Of a stretch of 48,003 nucleotides of DNA, positions 1-8,583 are shown one piece after another. Where the stretch lies: assembly GCA_002841275.1 (NCBI GenBank), contig PHET01000016.1:1-48003 (forward strand). Reading direction: 5' to 3'. A program made the position numbers and the translations under genes. The number at the start of each line of letters is the position of its first letter. The first letter of the stretch is position 1. The notes below the pieces were generated by a model. The model did no database searches and was not told where the DNA came from. It saw nothing but the letters and a program-made list of their open reading frames with translations. This DNA comes from Actinobacteria bacterium HGW-Actinobacteria-7. GTDB taxonomy: Bacteria > Actinomycetota > Coriobacteriia > Anaerosomatales > PHET01.

Positions 1-115
1 TAGAACGTCCACACGGAGGCATTGGCGGCCACCCACCGATCTCGCGGGTCAACTGACAACAACGTCCGTGGGAACTACAACTAGCCCTCGGCCAGAACCT
101 CCCCGGAGCCGCCTC
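1..115. other. Left-edge stretch without a recognised gene
   Basis: I see no gene, tRNA or convincing terminator here. Reading frames that cross it are antisense shadows of the exporter gene to the right. It is the downstream flank of the LysE-type gene. Confidence 0.5.
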
Positions 116-745
116 CTACAATGCCGAGACCACCGCAAGCAGGCCGAAGACCGCCACAACCGCGCCGGAGCCCTTCGTGATCCACGACACGGCGCGCTCG
201 CTCAACCCGTGGCGCGCAAGCGTGACACCGCCCACGAGCACCATCCACCAGGACAGGGAACCCAGCGCCACCCCGGCCGTCGAGACCGCTGCCGCAGTGA
301 CCCCCGGCGCAGCCACGAGTCCGGCGCTCGCAAAGACCGCCGCGAACGCCATGATCGTCATGGGGTTGGTGAGTGTCAGGCCCACCGCCGAGAAGTACAG
401 CGCTCCATGCCCGGGTCGGACAGGATCGGCGGCTATCTCCCCGGTCCTCTGGGCAGGCCTGCGCAGCAGAGTGGATACACCGAGAAAGATCAGGAACGCT
501 CCGCCAACCAACCGCAGCGGGGTCTGCCATGCCACGAGCCGACTCGAAACGGCCGCCACACCAAACGCGGCAAAGCCAGCGTAGATCGCATCCGCGGTCG
601 CTATGCCTGCGCCTGTGGCGATTCCCGAACGCCAGCCGTGGACCAGTGTCCGCTGGATGCACAGCACGCCCATCGCACCCACCGGCGCAGCTACCGCTAT
701 GCCGATGAGGAAGGTCCGCGCGAGCAGCGCGCCTGCTCCGGTCAC
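116..745 (-). CDS. LysE/RhtB-family amino-acid exporter
   Basis: Predicted inner-membrane exporter of about 209 residues, the usual size for LysE/RhtB proteins. It is almost wholly hydrophobic, with about six membrane segments. The N-terminal segment contains AVAAPVGAMGVLC, matching the family's small-residue 'GP.G' region. The middle holds TLTNPMTIMAF, the conserved 'NPK'-like loop. The frame is open much further upstream, but that part lies inside the response-regulator gene. I chose the GTG at 743-745, which overlaps the TGA of that gene in GTGA and implies translational coupling. The family exports amino acids or their derivatives; the substrate cannot be told. The link to the two-component pair suggests co-expression. 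Confidence 0.85.
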   Translation of the reverse strand: MTGAGALLARTFLIGIAVAAPVGAMGVLCIQRTLVHGWRSGIATGAGIATADAIYAGFAAFGVAAVSSRLVAWQTPLRLVGGAFLIFLGVSTLLRRPAQRTGEIAADPVRPGHGALYFSAVGLTLTNPMTIMAFAAVFASAGLVAAPGVTAAAVSTAGVALGSLSWWMVLVGGVTLARHGLSERAVSWITKGSGAVVAVFGLLAVVSAL

Positions 746-1323
746 GGCTTCGATGGACTCTCGGCCTCGTGAGCGAGGATGACGGCGTCCGCCACTTCGC
801 GAAGCGTCTTTCGCTTGTCCATCGCCAGCTTCTGGAGGCGCTTGAACGCCTCGGGCTCGCTGATGCCGCGAGCCATCAAGAGCCCCTTGGCCCGGTCGAG
901 CGCCTTCCTTGTCTCGAGCAGCTCGTTCAGATCCGAGATGTCCTCGGCCAGCTCGGCGGCCTCGGCATAGCGTGATACGGCGATGGCCATGGCTGGAAGG
1001 ACGTCGACCCGCGAGAAGGGTTTGACGACGTAGGCCATCGCGCCTGCCTGACACGCCTGTTCCACATAACCGGCCTGAGAGAACGCGGTGACCATGACCA
1101 CGGGAGCGATATGTTCCTCGCCTATGACCGCGGCCGCCGCGATTCCATCCACACCCGGCATGTTGATGTCCATGAACACGACCTCCGGACGAAGCGAGCG
1201 TGCCAACTCTATCGCCTCGGCACCGTCACGCGCCTCACCCACGACCTCATGGCCGTCTTCTTCGAGCATCTCCTTGAGGTCGAGCCGTATGAGCGCCTCG
1301 TCCTCGGCAATCAGAACCCTCAC
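742..1323 (-). CDS. pdtaR: Response regulator with ANTAR RNA-binding output domain (PdtaR-like)
   Basis: Cytoplasmic response regulator of 193 residues. The receiver domain (about 1-120) shows the acidic cluster E7-D8-E9, phospho-acceptor D52 in VVFMDINMPG, T79 and K101. The C-terminal part (about 130-188) fits an ANTAR domain: a coiled segment, then ALDRAKGLLMARG and a final helix with LREVADAVI. ANTAR proteins bind paired hairpins in nascent RNA and prevent termination. It starts with GTG 18 bases after the kinase gene, which is its evident partner, and overlaps the exporter gene by four bases. I found no clear ANTAR target hairpin pair in the window. Confidence 0.94.
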   Translation of the reverse strand: MRVLIAEDEALIRLDLKEMLEEDGHEVVGEARDGAEAIELARSLRPEVVFMDINMPGVDGIAAAAVIGEEHIAPVVMVTAFSQAGYVEQACQAGAMAYVVKPFSRVDVLPAMAIAVSRYAEAAELAEDISDLNELLETRKALDRAKGLLMARGISEPEAFKRLQKLAMDKRKTLREVADAVILAHEAESPSKP

Positions 1324-1341
1324 TGCATCCTCGCCTCTGTC

Positions 1342-2742
1342 TCAGTCTTCAAGTGGCACGCGAACGGTGACTGTGGAACCCACTCCCGCCGAGAAACCCA
1401 GTGTCCCGCGCAGGTCATCCTCGACCACCGTACGAACGATCTCAAGCCCCAGATTCGCCGAGGAGTTCAGCTCGAAGCCCTCAGGCATCCCCCGTCCGTT
1501 GTCGCGCACGGTCATGACCAGCTCCCCGGGTACCCTGCGCATGGTGACCTCGACCCGGCCCTTCGCACCGGGCTCGAATCCGTGCTCGATGGCATTGTGC
1601 GCCAACTCGGCGAGAACCAGAGCGAGCGACGTCGCGAGATGCGCGTCAATCTCGCCTGTGGACCCACTGACCGGCACCTCGATCATCGCGTCGGCACCCA
1701 GCAGTCCCTGCCTGACCAGATCCACGACCGTATGGGCCGCCTGCGAGAAATCGATTCGCTCGTCGTCACTACCGGCGAGCAGGTCATGAACGACCGCCAT
1801 TGATGCGACGCGCTCGGTTGCCTCGGCCAGGGCGCGGCGGGCTTCGTCGCTACCGGTCCGGCGTCCTTGGATACGCAGCAGGCTTGCTATCGTCTGCAGG
1901 TTGTTCTTCACCCGGTGGTGCACTTCTCGGATAGTGGCGTCCTTGACCTTGAGCTCGACCTCGCGTCGGCGGGCCTCGGTGAGGTCTTCGACGAGCACAA
2001 GCACCCCGGCTGGCAGACCGATTGAGCGGTATTGGAGCACGCGCTCGGCGACCTCGGTGTCAACGCGGATCGCAGCGCTGGTACCAAGCACCGGCGCGAT
2101 GCCAAACCCGCCGCCGGGCAACGTGGAGGCCTGCGCACCCGCCAGTGCGCCTTCGACGCCCGCGAGCCGCATGATGTTGACCGCATTGGGCGATGCGTAC
2201 GTGATGGTGCCTGTAGCCCCCACGCGCATCACTCCGTCGCCGGCCCTGCGGGTGGTCGAGAACCGGCTGCCATCGCGTACATCGAGCAGCGGACCGGTTC
2301 TCAACGAATCGAGCAGCTCCTCGGCGGCCTCCATGAACGCGGTCTCCATGGCGCCGGGAGCGAGCGTGACCTGCTCGGCAACGTGCTTGACGACGATGGC
2401 CACGATCGGGTCGCCCACGGGAAACGCGCTGGTGGAGTACTTGATCCCCCGCGCCACTCGTCGCATTCCACCCTTGACGATGCGGCCGCTTGCCAGCGTC
2501 TCATACGCCTCGTGCTCGGCATCGTGACCGAGTGTCAGGCCTACTCGCACGGCCGGCACCGGGGCGACCGCGGTGTTGGGGCGCGCGTCGGCGAGGATCT
2601 GCAGGCCTCCGTCCGGTAGCGCGAGTACGAGCGCCACGTCGCCGTACGCAAGATCGGCGACGAGCTGCAAGTTGTCGGCGACATTGCCGAGATGGGCGCG
2701 AGCCCCCTCGGTGAGGCTCTGAAGCGAATCGAAGTCGGCCAT
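1342..2742 (-). CDS. pdtaS: PdtaS-like soluble sensor histidine kinase
   Basis: Sensor kinase of 466 residues with no membrane segment. Residues 5-150 fit the N-terminal GAF-like sensor found in PdtaS kinases, followed by a PAS-like segment (about 165-255). The HisKA_2 dimerisation helix has its phospho-acceptor in REVHHRVKNNLQ (H275/H276), as in the HWE/PdtaS class. The ATPase domain shows an N box ELAHNAIEH (379-387) and a G box DNGRGMP (414-420). Mycobacterial PdtaS phosphorylates an ANTAR regulator, and the downstream gene is exactly that type. There is no Shine-Dalgarno sequence; a TATACT hexamer six bases before the ATG suggests a leaderless transcript. Confidence 0.94.
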   Translation of the reverse strand: MADFDSLQSLTEGARAHLGNVADNLQLVADLAYGDVALVLALPDGGLQILADARPNTAVAPVPAVRVGLTLGHDAEHEAYETLASGRIVKGGMRRVARGIKYSTSAFPVGDPIVAIVVKHVAEQVTLAPGAMETAFMEAAEELLDSLRTGPLLDVRDGSRFSTTRRAGDGVMRVGATGTITYASPNAVNIMRLAGVEGALAGAQASTLPGGGFGIAPVLGTSAAIRVDTEVAERVLQYRSIGLPAGVLVLVEDLTEARRREVELKVKDATIREVHHRVKNNLQTIASLLRIQGRRTGSDEARRALAEATERVASMAVVHDLLAGSDDERIDFSQAAHTVVDLVRQGLLGADAMIEVPVSGSTGEIDAHLATSLALVLAELAHNAIEHGFEPGAKGRVEVTMRRVPGELVMTVRDNGRGMPEGFELNSSANLGLEIVRTVVEDDLRGTLGFSAGVGSTVTVRVPLED

Positions 2743-2748
2743 GACTGC

Positions 2749-2754
2749 AGTATA
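2749..2754 (-). promoter_or_regulatory. Putative -10 element of the pdtaS-pdtaR-lysE operon
   Basis: TATACT on the minus strand ends six bases before the kinase ATG, with no purine-rich ribosome site between. If used, transcription would start at or next to the start codon. No good -35 hexamer is seen at 16-19 bases. Confidence 0.4.
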
Positions 2755-2763
2755 GGCGACCTT

Positions 2764-2791
2764 TTGCCCTGCGCATCTTCAACGCTATACT
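2764..2791 (+). promoter_or_regulatory. Putative promoter of tRNA-Leu
   Basis: TTGCCC (2764-2769) and TATACT (2786-2791), 16 bases apart, with the mature tRNA beginning nine bases after the -10 hexamer. Position and hexamers fit a sigma-70-type tRNA promoter. Confidence 0.5.
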
Positions 2792-2800
2792 ACGGCTCAC

Positions 2801-2886
2801 GCCCGGGTGGTGGAATGGCAGACACGGAGGTCTCAAAAACCTCTGAGGGAAACCTCGTGTGGGTTCGACTCCCACCCCGGGCACCA
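2801..2886 (+). tRNA. tRNA-Leu (anticodon CAA)
   Basis: Complete class II tRNA of 86 bases with encoded CCA. Acceptor GCCCGGG pairs with CCCGGGC. The anticodon stem GAGGT/ACCTC encloses loop CTCAAAA, giving anticodon CAA at 2834-2836, which reads UUG. A long variable arm (TGAGGGAAACCTCGT) is typical of leucine tRNAs. The T arm is GTGGG-TTCGACT-CCCAC. The gene ends ten bases before the stop of the convergent MFS gene. Confidence 0.98.
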
Positions 2887-2896
2887 CAACTCCCCG

Positions 2897-4183
2897 TTAG
2901 CTCGGCTCCCTCTCCGCATGCGCTTGGCTCCCCGACTTCCGGTACAGCGGCGCTGTCATCGCGACGAACGCCCCGCCGATCAGCCATGCGAGCTGGATGG
3001 AACTCCTGTCAGACACGCGCCCGAGCACCGGCTGCCCCGCCGAACCGCCCGCGTCGCCAAAGAACGCGTCGAGTGAGAGAACGGTCGCACGTTGGGACGA
3101 CGGGATGTGCTCGTTGAGGTAGCCCATGCGCACCGGGCCCGAGATTCCGAAGACAGCGCCAAACGCCAACCACAACGCGATCGCCAGCCCCGCCGGAAGC
3201 CACCCGGGCGCAAGCGCCGCGAATCCCACTCCTGCGATTCCAATGACAATGGCCGCATCCGCCCATGCAGCCATCTCCAGCACCTTCGCTGGATCGCGAC
3301 GTTTGGCGCCGGTGCCCATGATGCGTCCCACAAGCGCGTTGCTCCCGATCCCAACGGCCGAGAAGAGCGCCTGCGCGACGCCGAGGAGCCATACCGCGCT
3401 CTGATCACCCAACAGGTTCAGCACGTAGGGCTGCCAAGCGTAGAACCCGTACATGTAGAACACTCCACCAAGTGCTGAGGCCCACATCAGAGGCCTTACC
3501 ACCCTGCTCCGCCATCCATAGCGCACGCCGGCATCGAAGATCGCACGGGACTCTTTCGCGAACTCGGACAGTCGCAAAGGGCGCTTCTCGAACCCGAAGT
3601 CGTGGACGAATACGAGCACCACGAGGAAACAGCCAGCGATCAATACGGCCCGCACGACGAATGGCAGCGAGAGATCGAGCTGACCCAGCACCCCGCCTAG
3701 CAGCGATCCCGAGAGCATGCCAACGCCACTAGCCATCTGGCCTCGCGCAAACACCCGATCCTTGGGGGACGCGAAGCCTGAGGCGTCGAGCGCGTCGACG
3801 AGCCACGCGTCCACCGCGCCGGTCTGAAACGTGTAGCCAAGCCCAAGGACTACGCTGGCCACCGCGAACCCGACGAACCCGAGTCCAAGCACGGGCGTGA
3901 GAACATACATGATCGTCGAGAAGGCCAGCGTGGCCATAGACAGGAGCATCGACGCCTTGCGACCGATCGTATCGGCGACTACGCCCGTGGGAATCTCGAA
4001 GAACATCTGACCCACGGTGAAGATCGAGTTGACCAGCATCACCTGGAACAGCGTCAGGCCACCAGCACGAATCAGGAAGATGGTGTTGATTGCCCAGATG
4101 AGCGACGCAGCAAGCGTGAACAGGCCGTTCAGCGCCACGTACGTCCCGATCACGCGCTTCACCGTGTAGGTTGAGCGTTGCAC
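2897..4183 (-). CDS. Major facilitator superfamily transporter
   Basis: Integral membrane protein of 428 residues with about twelve hydrophobic segments in two halves, the usual MFS size. The loop after the second segment contains GVVADTIGRKASML, matching the MFS signature G-x3-D-x2-GRK. The second half carries GRIMG and the C-terminal half RATVLSLDAFFGDAGG, seen in drug- and metabolite-efflux members. The substrate is unknown. The gene starts at a GTG preceded by GAGGCAGG and lies 41 bases after the L,D-transpeptidase gene, so the two may be co-transcribed. Confidence 0.9.
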   Translation of the reverse strand: MQRSTYTVKRVIGTYVALNGLFTLAASLIWAINTIFLIRAGGLTLFQVMLVNSIFTVGQMFFEIPTGVVADTIGRKASMLLSMATLAFSTIMYVLTPVLGLGFVGFAVASVVLGLGYTFQTGAVDAWLVDALDASGFASPKDRVFARGQMASGVGMLSGSLLGGVLGQLDLSLPFVVRAVLIAGCFLVVLVFVHDFGFEKRPLRLSEFAKESRAIFDAGVRYGWRSRVVRPLMWASALGGVFYMYGFYAWQPYVLNLLGDQSAVWLLGVAQALFSAVGIGSNALVGRIMGTGAKRRDPAKVLEMAAWADAAIVIGIAGVGFAALAPGWLPAGLAIALWLAFGAVFGISGPVRMGYLNEHIPSSQRATVLSLDAFFGDAGGSAGQPVLGRVSDRSSIQLAWLIGGAFVAMTAPLYRKSGSQAHAEREPS

Positions 4184-4224
4184 CCTGCCTCATCTCCCGG
4201 CTCGGTGACTGCCCGGCCCGCCAT

Positions 4225-5601
4225 CTACTTCCGAGTGACCACCATGGTGCCCGTGGGCACCTGCGGGAACAGCTCGAGAACGTCTCGGTTATACATCCGG
4301 ATGCACCCGTGCGACGCCTGAGTGCCGATCACCCATTCCTGATTGGTCCCGTGGATCGCGTACGCCGAGAAGACGTACCGGTAGCCCCCCGACGTGGCCA
4401 CGCGCTTGAACATCCGCATCTTGCGTGGCCCGTAGACGCTACCCGGAGAGGTGTGGTACTTCGCATCGATGCGCCATACGCGCTCGGGTGTGCAGTTGTT
4501 CTTGCCGTGCGCGATGGGGTAGGTCTTCACGAGCATCTTGTTTCTGACCCAATAGAGCTTGAACGACGACTTGTCGATCACGATGTAGGTCTTCCACGGA
4601 TACGAGAACGGCGCCGGCCGCAGAGCGGTGAGCACCGAGCCCGTGACCCTGAAGACGTCGAGATCCGTTCGGGTGCCGCCGCTCGGGACGCTCGCCTGCC
4701 CCAACGACTTTATGATGACGTCATGCGTGGTGTTCTTCAGCCCGGTCGCCGCCCAAACCACGCGCTGGTTGACCGTCGCCGTGGCGTACTGGCTCACCAT
4801 GGCTACCTTCTTGCCGTCAAGCCACACCTCGGACAGGCCGTTTGACGGTCCTTTCCGGCCATACCAGATGACGTCGGTACCTTTGAAGCGCAGCGTCACC
4901 GCCGCACCACGCGCCCCCGTGCGCGCAAGCCCGCCACCATAGGCCGACGAATTGCGCAGCATCGACCATGTGCCTTTGCGATACAGACGACTGTCAGCCT
5001 CTTGCACGCTGATTCCGGGGACCTTACCCGTACGGGCTGATACCCCGTCGATATCGAACGCGTCCACATGTACGTACGTGTCGGTGCTCGAGGTCTCCTT
5101 CGACCCCAGCACAACAAGCTTGAGCGTGTGACGACCCGCTCCAAGTCCCGAAGCGCGGAACACCGCCTGCTGGCTCTGATGGACCGGCGCGTAGAAGCTG
5201 ACCGTCGCGGTCGAAACGCCGTCGAGATACACACGCGCCCGACCACGGTTCGGCCCAAGTTGGCCCACTACCGCGACCCCTGTACCGTCAAACGACATCG
5301 ACACAGCCGAATAGACGGTCTTGGAATACCGCGCGCTGTTCCCTGATGCGCTTGCTTGGTTGGCATACTTCCATGTTCCGGTGAAACGTACCGCCGAGAG
5401 ATCGTCTTCAAGACGGCGGGGAGCGGGTGTTGACGTGGGGTCAGCGTCGGCTGTCGACTCGCCGGTCACGATCAAGCTCTGGGCGGACGCGGGCACAACT
5501 GGATGCGTCCGGACCGAAGCCGTCGCCGAAACAGGCACGAGGCCGCTGCACAGAGAACACACCATCACGAGAGCGAACGCTCTTTGCAGGTCCTTGCGCA
5601 T
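4225..5601 (-). CDS. Secreted L,D-transpeptidase (YkuD) with tandem beta-sandwich modules
   Basis: Predicted cell-wall cross-linking enzyme of 458 residues. The ATG at 5599-5601 has GGAGG six bases upstream, so I prefer it to the longer frame. A signal peptide (MRKDLQRAFALVMVC...) is followed by two similar modules of about 120 residues (about 60-185 and 190-315). Each has a 'YLDG' or 'WLDG' strand, a 'VFRASGL' or 'VWAATGL' strand, and a 'HVDAFDI' or 'LDVFRV' strand, resembling carbohydrate-binding beta sandwiches. The C-terminal YkuD domain has H417 in HGTNQEW and catalytic C433 in SHGCIRM. L,D-transpeptidases form 3-3 peptide cross-links or attach proteins to peptidoglycan. The modules may anchor it to wall glycans (inference). 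Confidence 0.92.
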   Translation of the reverse strand: MRKDLQRAFALVMVCSLCSGLVPVSATASVRTHPVVPASAQSLIVTGESTADADPTSTPAPRRLEDDLSAVRFTGTWKYANQASASGNSARYSKTVYSAVSMSFDGTGVAVVGQLGPNRGRARVYLDGVSTATVSFYAPVHQSQQAVFRASGLGAGRHTLKLVVLGSKETSSTDTYVHVDAFDIDGVSARTGKVPGISVQEADSRLYRKGTWSMLRNSSAYGGGLARTGARGAAVTLRFKGTDVIWYGRKGPSNGLSEVWLDGKKVAMVSQYATATVNQRVVWAATGLKNTTHDVIIKSLGQASVPSGGTRTDLDVFRVTGSVLTALRPAPFSYPWKTYIVIDKSSFKLYWVRNKMLVKTYPIAHGKNNCTPERVWRIDAKYHTSPGSVYGPRKMRMFKRVATSGGYRYVFSAYAIHGTNQEWVIGTQASHGCIRMYNRDVLELFPQVPTGTMVVTRK

Positions 5602-5652
5602 GGCAATCCTCCAGATAGACAACTGGCAGACCATTCGTCTGCCTGCCCATGA

Positions 5653-5658
5653 TTATGC
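5653..5658 (-). promoter_or_regulatory. Putative -10 element upstream of the L,D-transpeptidase gene
   Basis: CATAAT on the minus strand lies about 50 bases before the start codon, in the divergent region with the helicase gene. The -35 match is weak. Confidence 0.3.
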
Positions 5659-5694
5659 CACGCCGATGATATCGAAATGGATACGAACGTTTGT

Positions 5695-5724
5695 TCGACA
5701 CGATGCAGGCCGCGTGGTAGTCTT
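5695..5724 (+). promoter_or_regulatory. Putative promoter of the UvrD-like helicase gene
   Basis: TTCGAC (5695-5700) and TAGTCT (5719-5724) are separated by 18 bases, 33 bases before the start codon. Both are partial matches to sigma-70 hexamers. Confidence 0.3.
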
Positions 5725-5757
5725 CGCACGTGACCACATCGAACAGGAGTTCGACTC

Positions 5758-7845
5758 ATGCTCCCGAAGTCTCTCTCGCCCGACAATGCGGCTCAAACCC
5801 AGGAGCTGCTTGAGGACCTCAATCCAGAGCAGCGCAGTGCCGTGTGTCATGACGACCGACCGCTTCTGTTGGTCGCAGGTGCCGGGACGGGCAAGACCAC
5901 GACGCTGGCGCACCGCGTCGCCTGGCTGATCGCCCGAGGCGCCGATCCGTCGCGCCTGCTGTTGCTGACCTTCACGCGACGCGCCGCATCCGAGATGATG
6001 CGCCGGGCCGAAGCACTCCTGGGCCGAAGCGCAGAGCGCGGTTCCCACATCCCGGCGAGTTCGAAAGTGTGGGGCGGAACGTTCCACGCAGCAGGAGCGC
6101 GGCTTCTTCGGATACACGCGCCTGACTTCGGTATGGAACCTGACTTCACCATTCTCGACAGGGGCGATGCAGAAGACCTCATGCACGTCTGCCGAACCAA
6201 TCTGGGACTGGGCACCGGCCGCAAACGCTTCCCACAGAAATCGACCTGCCTGGACATCTACTCACGCTGTGTGAACGCGCAAAGCGCCCTCACAGACGTG
6301 CTGCCAGCGACGTTTCCGTGGTGCAAACACGTCGAATCCGACCTCGCCCGCCTCTTCGTGGCCTACACCGACGCGAAAGAGGCCCAGCAGGTTCTGGACT
6401 ACGACGACCTGTTGCTGTTCTGGCGTGGTTTGCTCGCCGACCCTGTCGCCGGGGAGCGCGTGCGGACGCGCTTCGATTACGTGCTTGTCGACGAATACCA
6501 AGACACCAACGCGTTGCAGGCCGATATTGTCGCGCTCCTGCGTCCAGATTCGACCGGAATCACCTGCGTGGGTGATGACGCACAAGCGATCTACGGGTTC
6601 CGAGCAGCTACCGTGCGAAACATCCTCGACTTCCCCTCCAGGCACCCGGGCGGCGACCTGCTGACGCTCACACAGAACTACCGGTCGAGTGCCGCCATTC
6701 TCGACGCCACCAACGCGGTCATTGCGCAATGTGCGGAGCGCCACGCCAAGGATCTCTGGACCACGCGCTCAGGTGGCGGTCGGCCATCGCTCGTACGCTG
6801 CCGCGACGAGGCCGAGCAGACCCACTGGATCGCCGACCGCGTTCTCGAGCACCGGGAACAAGGTGCAGCGCTCAAGGACCAGGCCGTTCTGTTCCGCGCA
6901 CAGCACCACTCACTCGATCTCGAGATGGAACTGTCGCGACGACAGATCCCCTACCGGAAGTACGGTGGCCTCAAGTTCGCCGAAACCGCTCACGTCAAGG
7001 ACCTGTGTGCCTTCCTGCGTCTTGCCGAGAACCCCCTCGACTCCATGGCCGCACTGAGGGTGCTGGGCCTCTTGCCCGGTATAGGGCCCAAGACAGCCGC
7101 GACACTCGGAGACCTCCTGGCCCAGAGCGGCGGGAATCTTGATGTCTGGTCGCAGGCGGTCGTTCCAGAACCCGCACGCGCGATCTGGCCGCAGCTGGTG
7201 TCTTTGCTTCGGTGGCTGAGCGCGACCCGCGGAGACGTGCCCGCGCAGGTGCAAGCCGTCCGCACGGTCTACGCGCCACTTCTTCAGCAACGCTACGACA
7301 ACAGCGCCGCGAGACTCGCCGACCTCGAGCAGATCGAATCCATCGCCAGCAGGTGCAAGACCCGCTCGGCCTTGCTGACCGACCTGGTTCTCGACCCGCC
7401 CGCATGGACCGGCGACCTGTCCGGACCGCCACTGCTCGATGAAGACTGGCTCGTGCTCTCAACGATGCATTCTGCCAAGGGCCTCGAGTTCGACACGGTC
7501 TACGTGATCCACGCTGCGGACGGCAACATCCCCAGCGACATGGCCACCGGTTCAGCCGTGGAGATCGAAGAGGAGCGCCGCCTGTTCTACGTCGCGTGTA
7601 CTCGGGCGAAGCGCCATCTATACGTGACACACCCCTTGCGCTTCTACAAAGCCGGCAACCCGATGACCGACACGCACGGCTACGCACAGCGCACGCGGTT
7701 CATCAACGATGCTGTGGCGCCGTTCTTCGTCGAGATCGCAGCAGTCGCAGAGCCTGCGCCAGAAGACGACGCGGTTCAGGCACCCCCGCCAAACAACACG
7801 ACGAGCGCCGACATCCGGGCAAGCGTCAGAAAGCTCTGGACCTGA
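5758..7845 (+). CDS. UvrD/PcrA-type superfamily 1A DNA helicase
   Basis: ATP-dependent 3'-5' DNA helicase of 695 residues, as in UvrD, PcrA and Rep relatives that act in excision repair or remove proteins from DNA. Motifs appear in order: LNPEQRSAV (Q-motif region), Walker A AGAGTGKT (about 40-47), LTFTRRAASEM (Ia), DEYQDTN (II), GDDAQAIYGFR (III), QNYRSS (IV), STMHSAKGLEFD (V) and ACTRAKRHLYV (VI). The ATG has AGGAG eight bases upstream. It is the only plus-strand gene between 2.9 and 18.4 kb. It converges tail-to-tail with the LOG-family gene, leaving one base between the stops. The exact orthologue cannot be fixed; I see no C-terminal zinc ribbon or HRDC domain. Confidence 0.95.
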   Translation: MLPKSLSPDNAAQTQELLEDLNPEQRSAVCHDDRPLLLVAGAGTGKTTTLAHRVAWLIARGADPSRLLLLTFTRRAASEMMRRAEALLGRSAERGSHIPASSKVWGGTFHAAGARLLRIHAPDFGMEPDFTILDRGDAEDLMHVCRTNLGLGTGRKRFPQKSTCLDIYSRCVNAQSALTDVLPATFPWCKHVESDLARLFVAYTDAKEAQQVLDYDDLLLFWRGLLADPVAGERVRTRFDYVLVDEYQDTNALQADIVALLRPDSTGITCVGDDAQAIYGFRAATVRNILDFPSRHPGGDLLTLTQNYRSSAAILDATNAVIAQCAERHAKDLWTTRSGGGRPSLVRCRDEAEQTHWIADRVLEHREQGAALKDQAVLFRAQHHSLDLEMELSRRQIPYRKYGGLKFAETAHVKDLCAFLRLAENPLDSMAALRVLGLLPGIGPKTAATLGDLLAQSGGNLDVWSQAVVPEPARAIWPQLVSLLRWLSATRGDVPAQVQAVRTVYAPLLQQRYDNSAARLADLEQIESIASRCKTRSALLTDLVLDPPAWTGDLSGPPLLDEDWLVLSTMHSAKGLEFDTVYVIHAADGNIPSDMATGSAVEIEEERRLFYVACTRAKRHLYVTHPLRFYKAGNPMTDTHGYAQRTRFINDAVAPFFVEIAAVAEPAPEDDAVQAPPPNNTTSADIRASVRKLWT

Positions 7846-7846
7846 G

Positions 7847-8575
7847 CTATTCGTCCACGTGAGAGCAGCCGCGAGGGTGGTTGACGATGTACTCGACGGC
7901 CTGTTCGCACGAATCAGTCAGATGCAGCAGGTCGAGGTCCTTGGGTTCGATGGTCTTCTCGGGGACGAGGGTGTCCTCGACGAATCGCGTCAGCGGCGTC
8001 CAGAACTCGGTTCCCATGCACACGAGCGGGAACGGGTCGATCTTTCCGGTCTGCATGAGCGTCAGTGTCTCGAATATCTCGTCGAGCGTCCCGAACCCAC
8101 CTGGCATGACCACAAACGCGCATGAGAACTTCACCAGCATCACCTTGCGGACGAAGAAGTGCTCGAACTCCACATACCTGTCCAAGTAGGCGTTGGGCTT
8201 CTGCTCTTGGGGAAGATGGATGTTGGCCCCGATGGACAGGCCGCCCGCTTCCTGACATCCGCGATTGGCAGCCTCCATCACTCCCGGTCCGGCACCGGTC
8301 ATGACCGCAAACCCCCGCTCCGCGAGTTGGCGCCCCATGTTGCGGGCCAGCTCATAGGTGGGATGGTCCTCACCGAAACGCGCCGAACCAAAGACCGTCA
8401 CCACGGGTCTGCCAATATCCAGAAGCTCAAGACCACGCAAGAACTCGAGAAACACCCGAACCGAGCTCTCGAGATCATCTCCTCGTTCTCTTCCGTGCTC
8501 CAGGAATGCGCTTTCCGCACCAGCGAGCTGGCGGAGAACCGAGTCGTCAGGCAGCAGGTTTCGGCGATCGGGCAT
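7847..8575 (-). CDS. LOG-family (TIGR00730-type) Rossmann protein
   Basis: Cytoplasmic protein of about 242 residues from the family often mislabelled lysine decarboxylase. Characterised members are cytokinin-activating or nucleotide 5'-monophosphate phosphoribohydrolases. The nucleotide-binding part reads VTVFGSARFGEDH and MTGAGPGVMEAANRG, and the signature PGGFGTLDEIFETLT (PGGxGTxxE) is intact. I chose the ATG at 8573-8575, which has TAGGAG five bases upstream; an in-frame ATG at 8590 lacks a ribosome site. It follows the class II aldolase-like gene closely and ends the long minus-strand central-carbon run. The physiological substrate here is unknown. Confidence 0.88.
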   Translation of the reverse strand: MPDRRNLLPDDSVLRQLAGAESAFLEHGRERGDDLESSVRVFLEFLRGLELLDIGRPVVTVFGSARFGEDHPTYELARNMGRQLAERGFAVMTGAGPGVMEAANRGCQEAGGLSIGANIHLPQEQKPNAYLDRYVEFEHFFVRKVMLVKFSCAFVVMPGGFGTLDEIFETLTLMQTGKIDPFPLVCMGTEFWTPLTRFVEDTLVPEKTIEPKDLDLLHLTDSCEQAVEYIVNHPRGCSHVDE

Positions 8576-8583
8576 GTGGTCTC

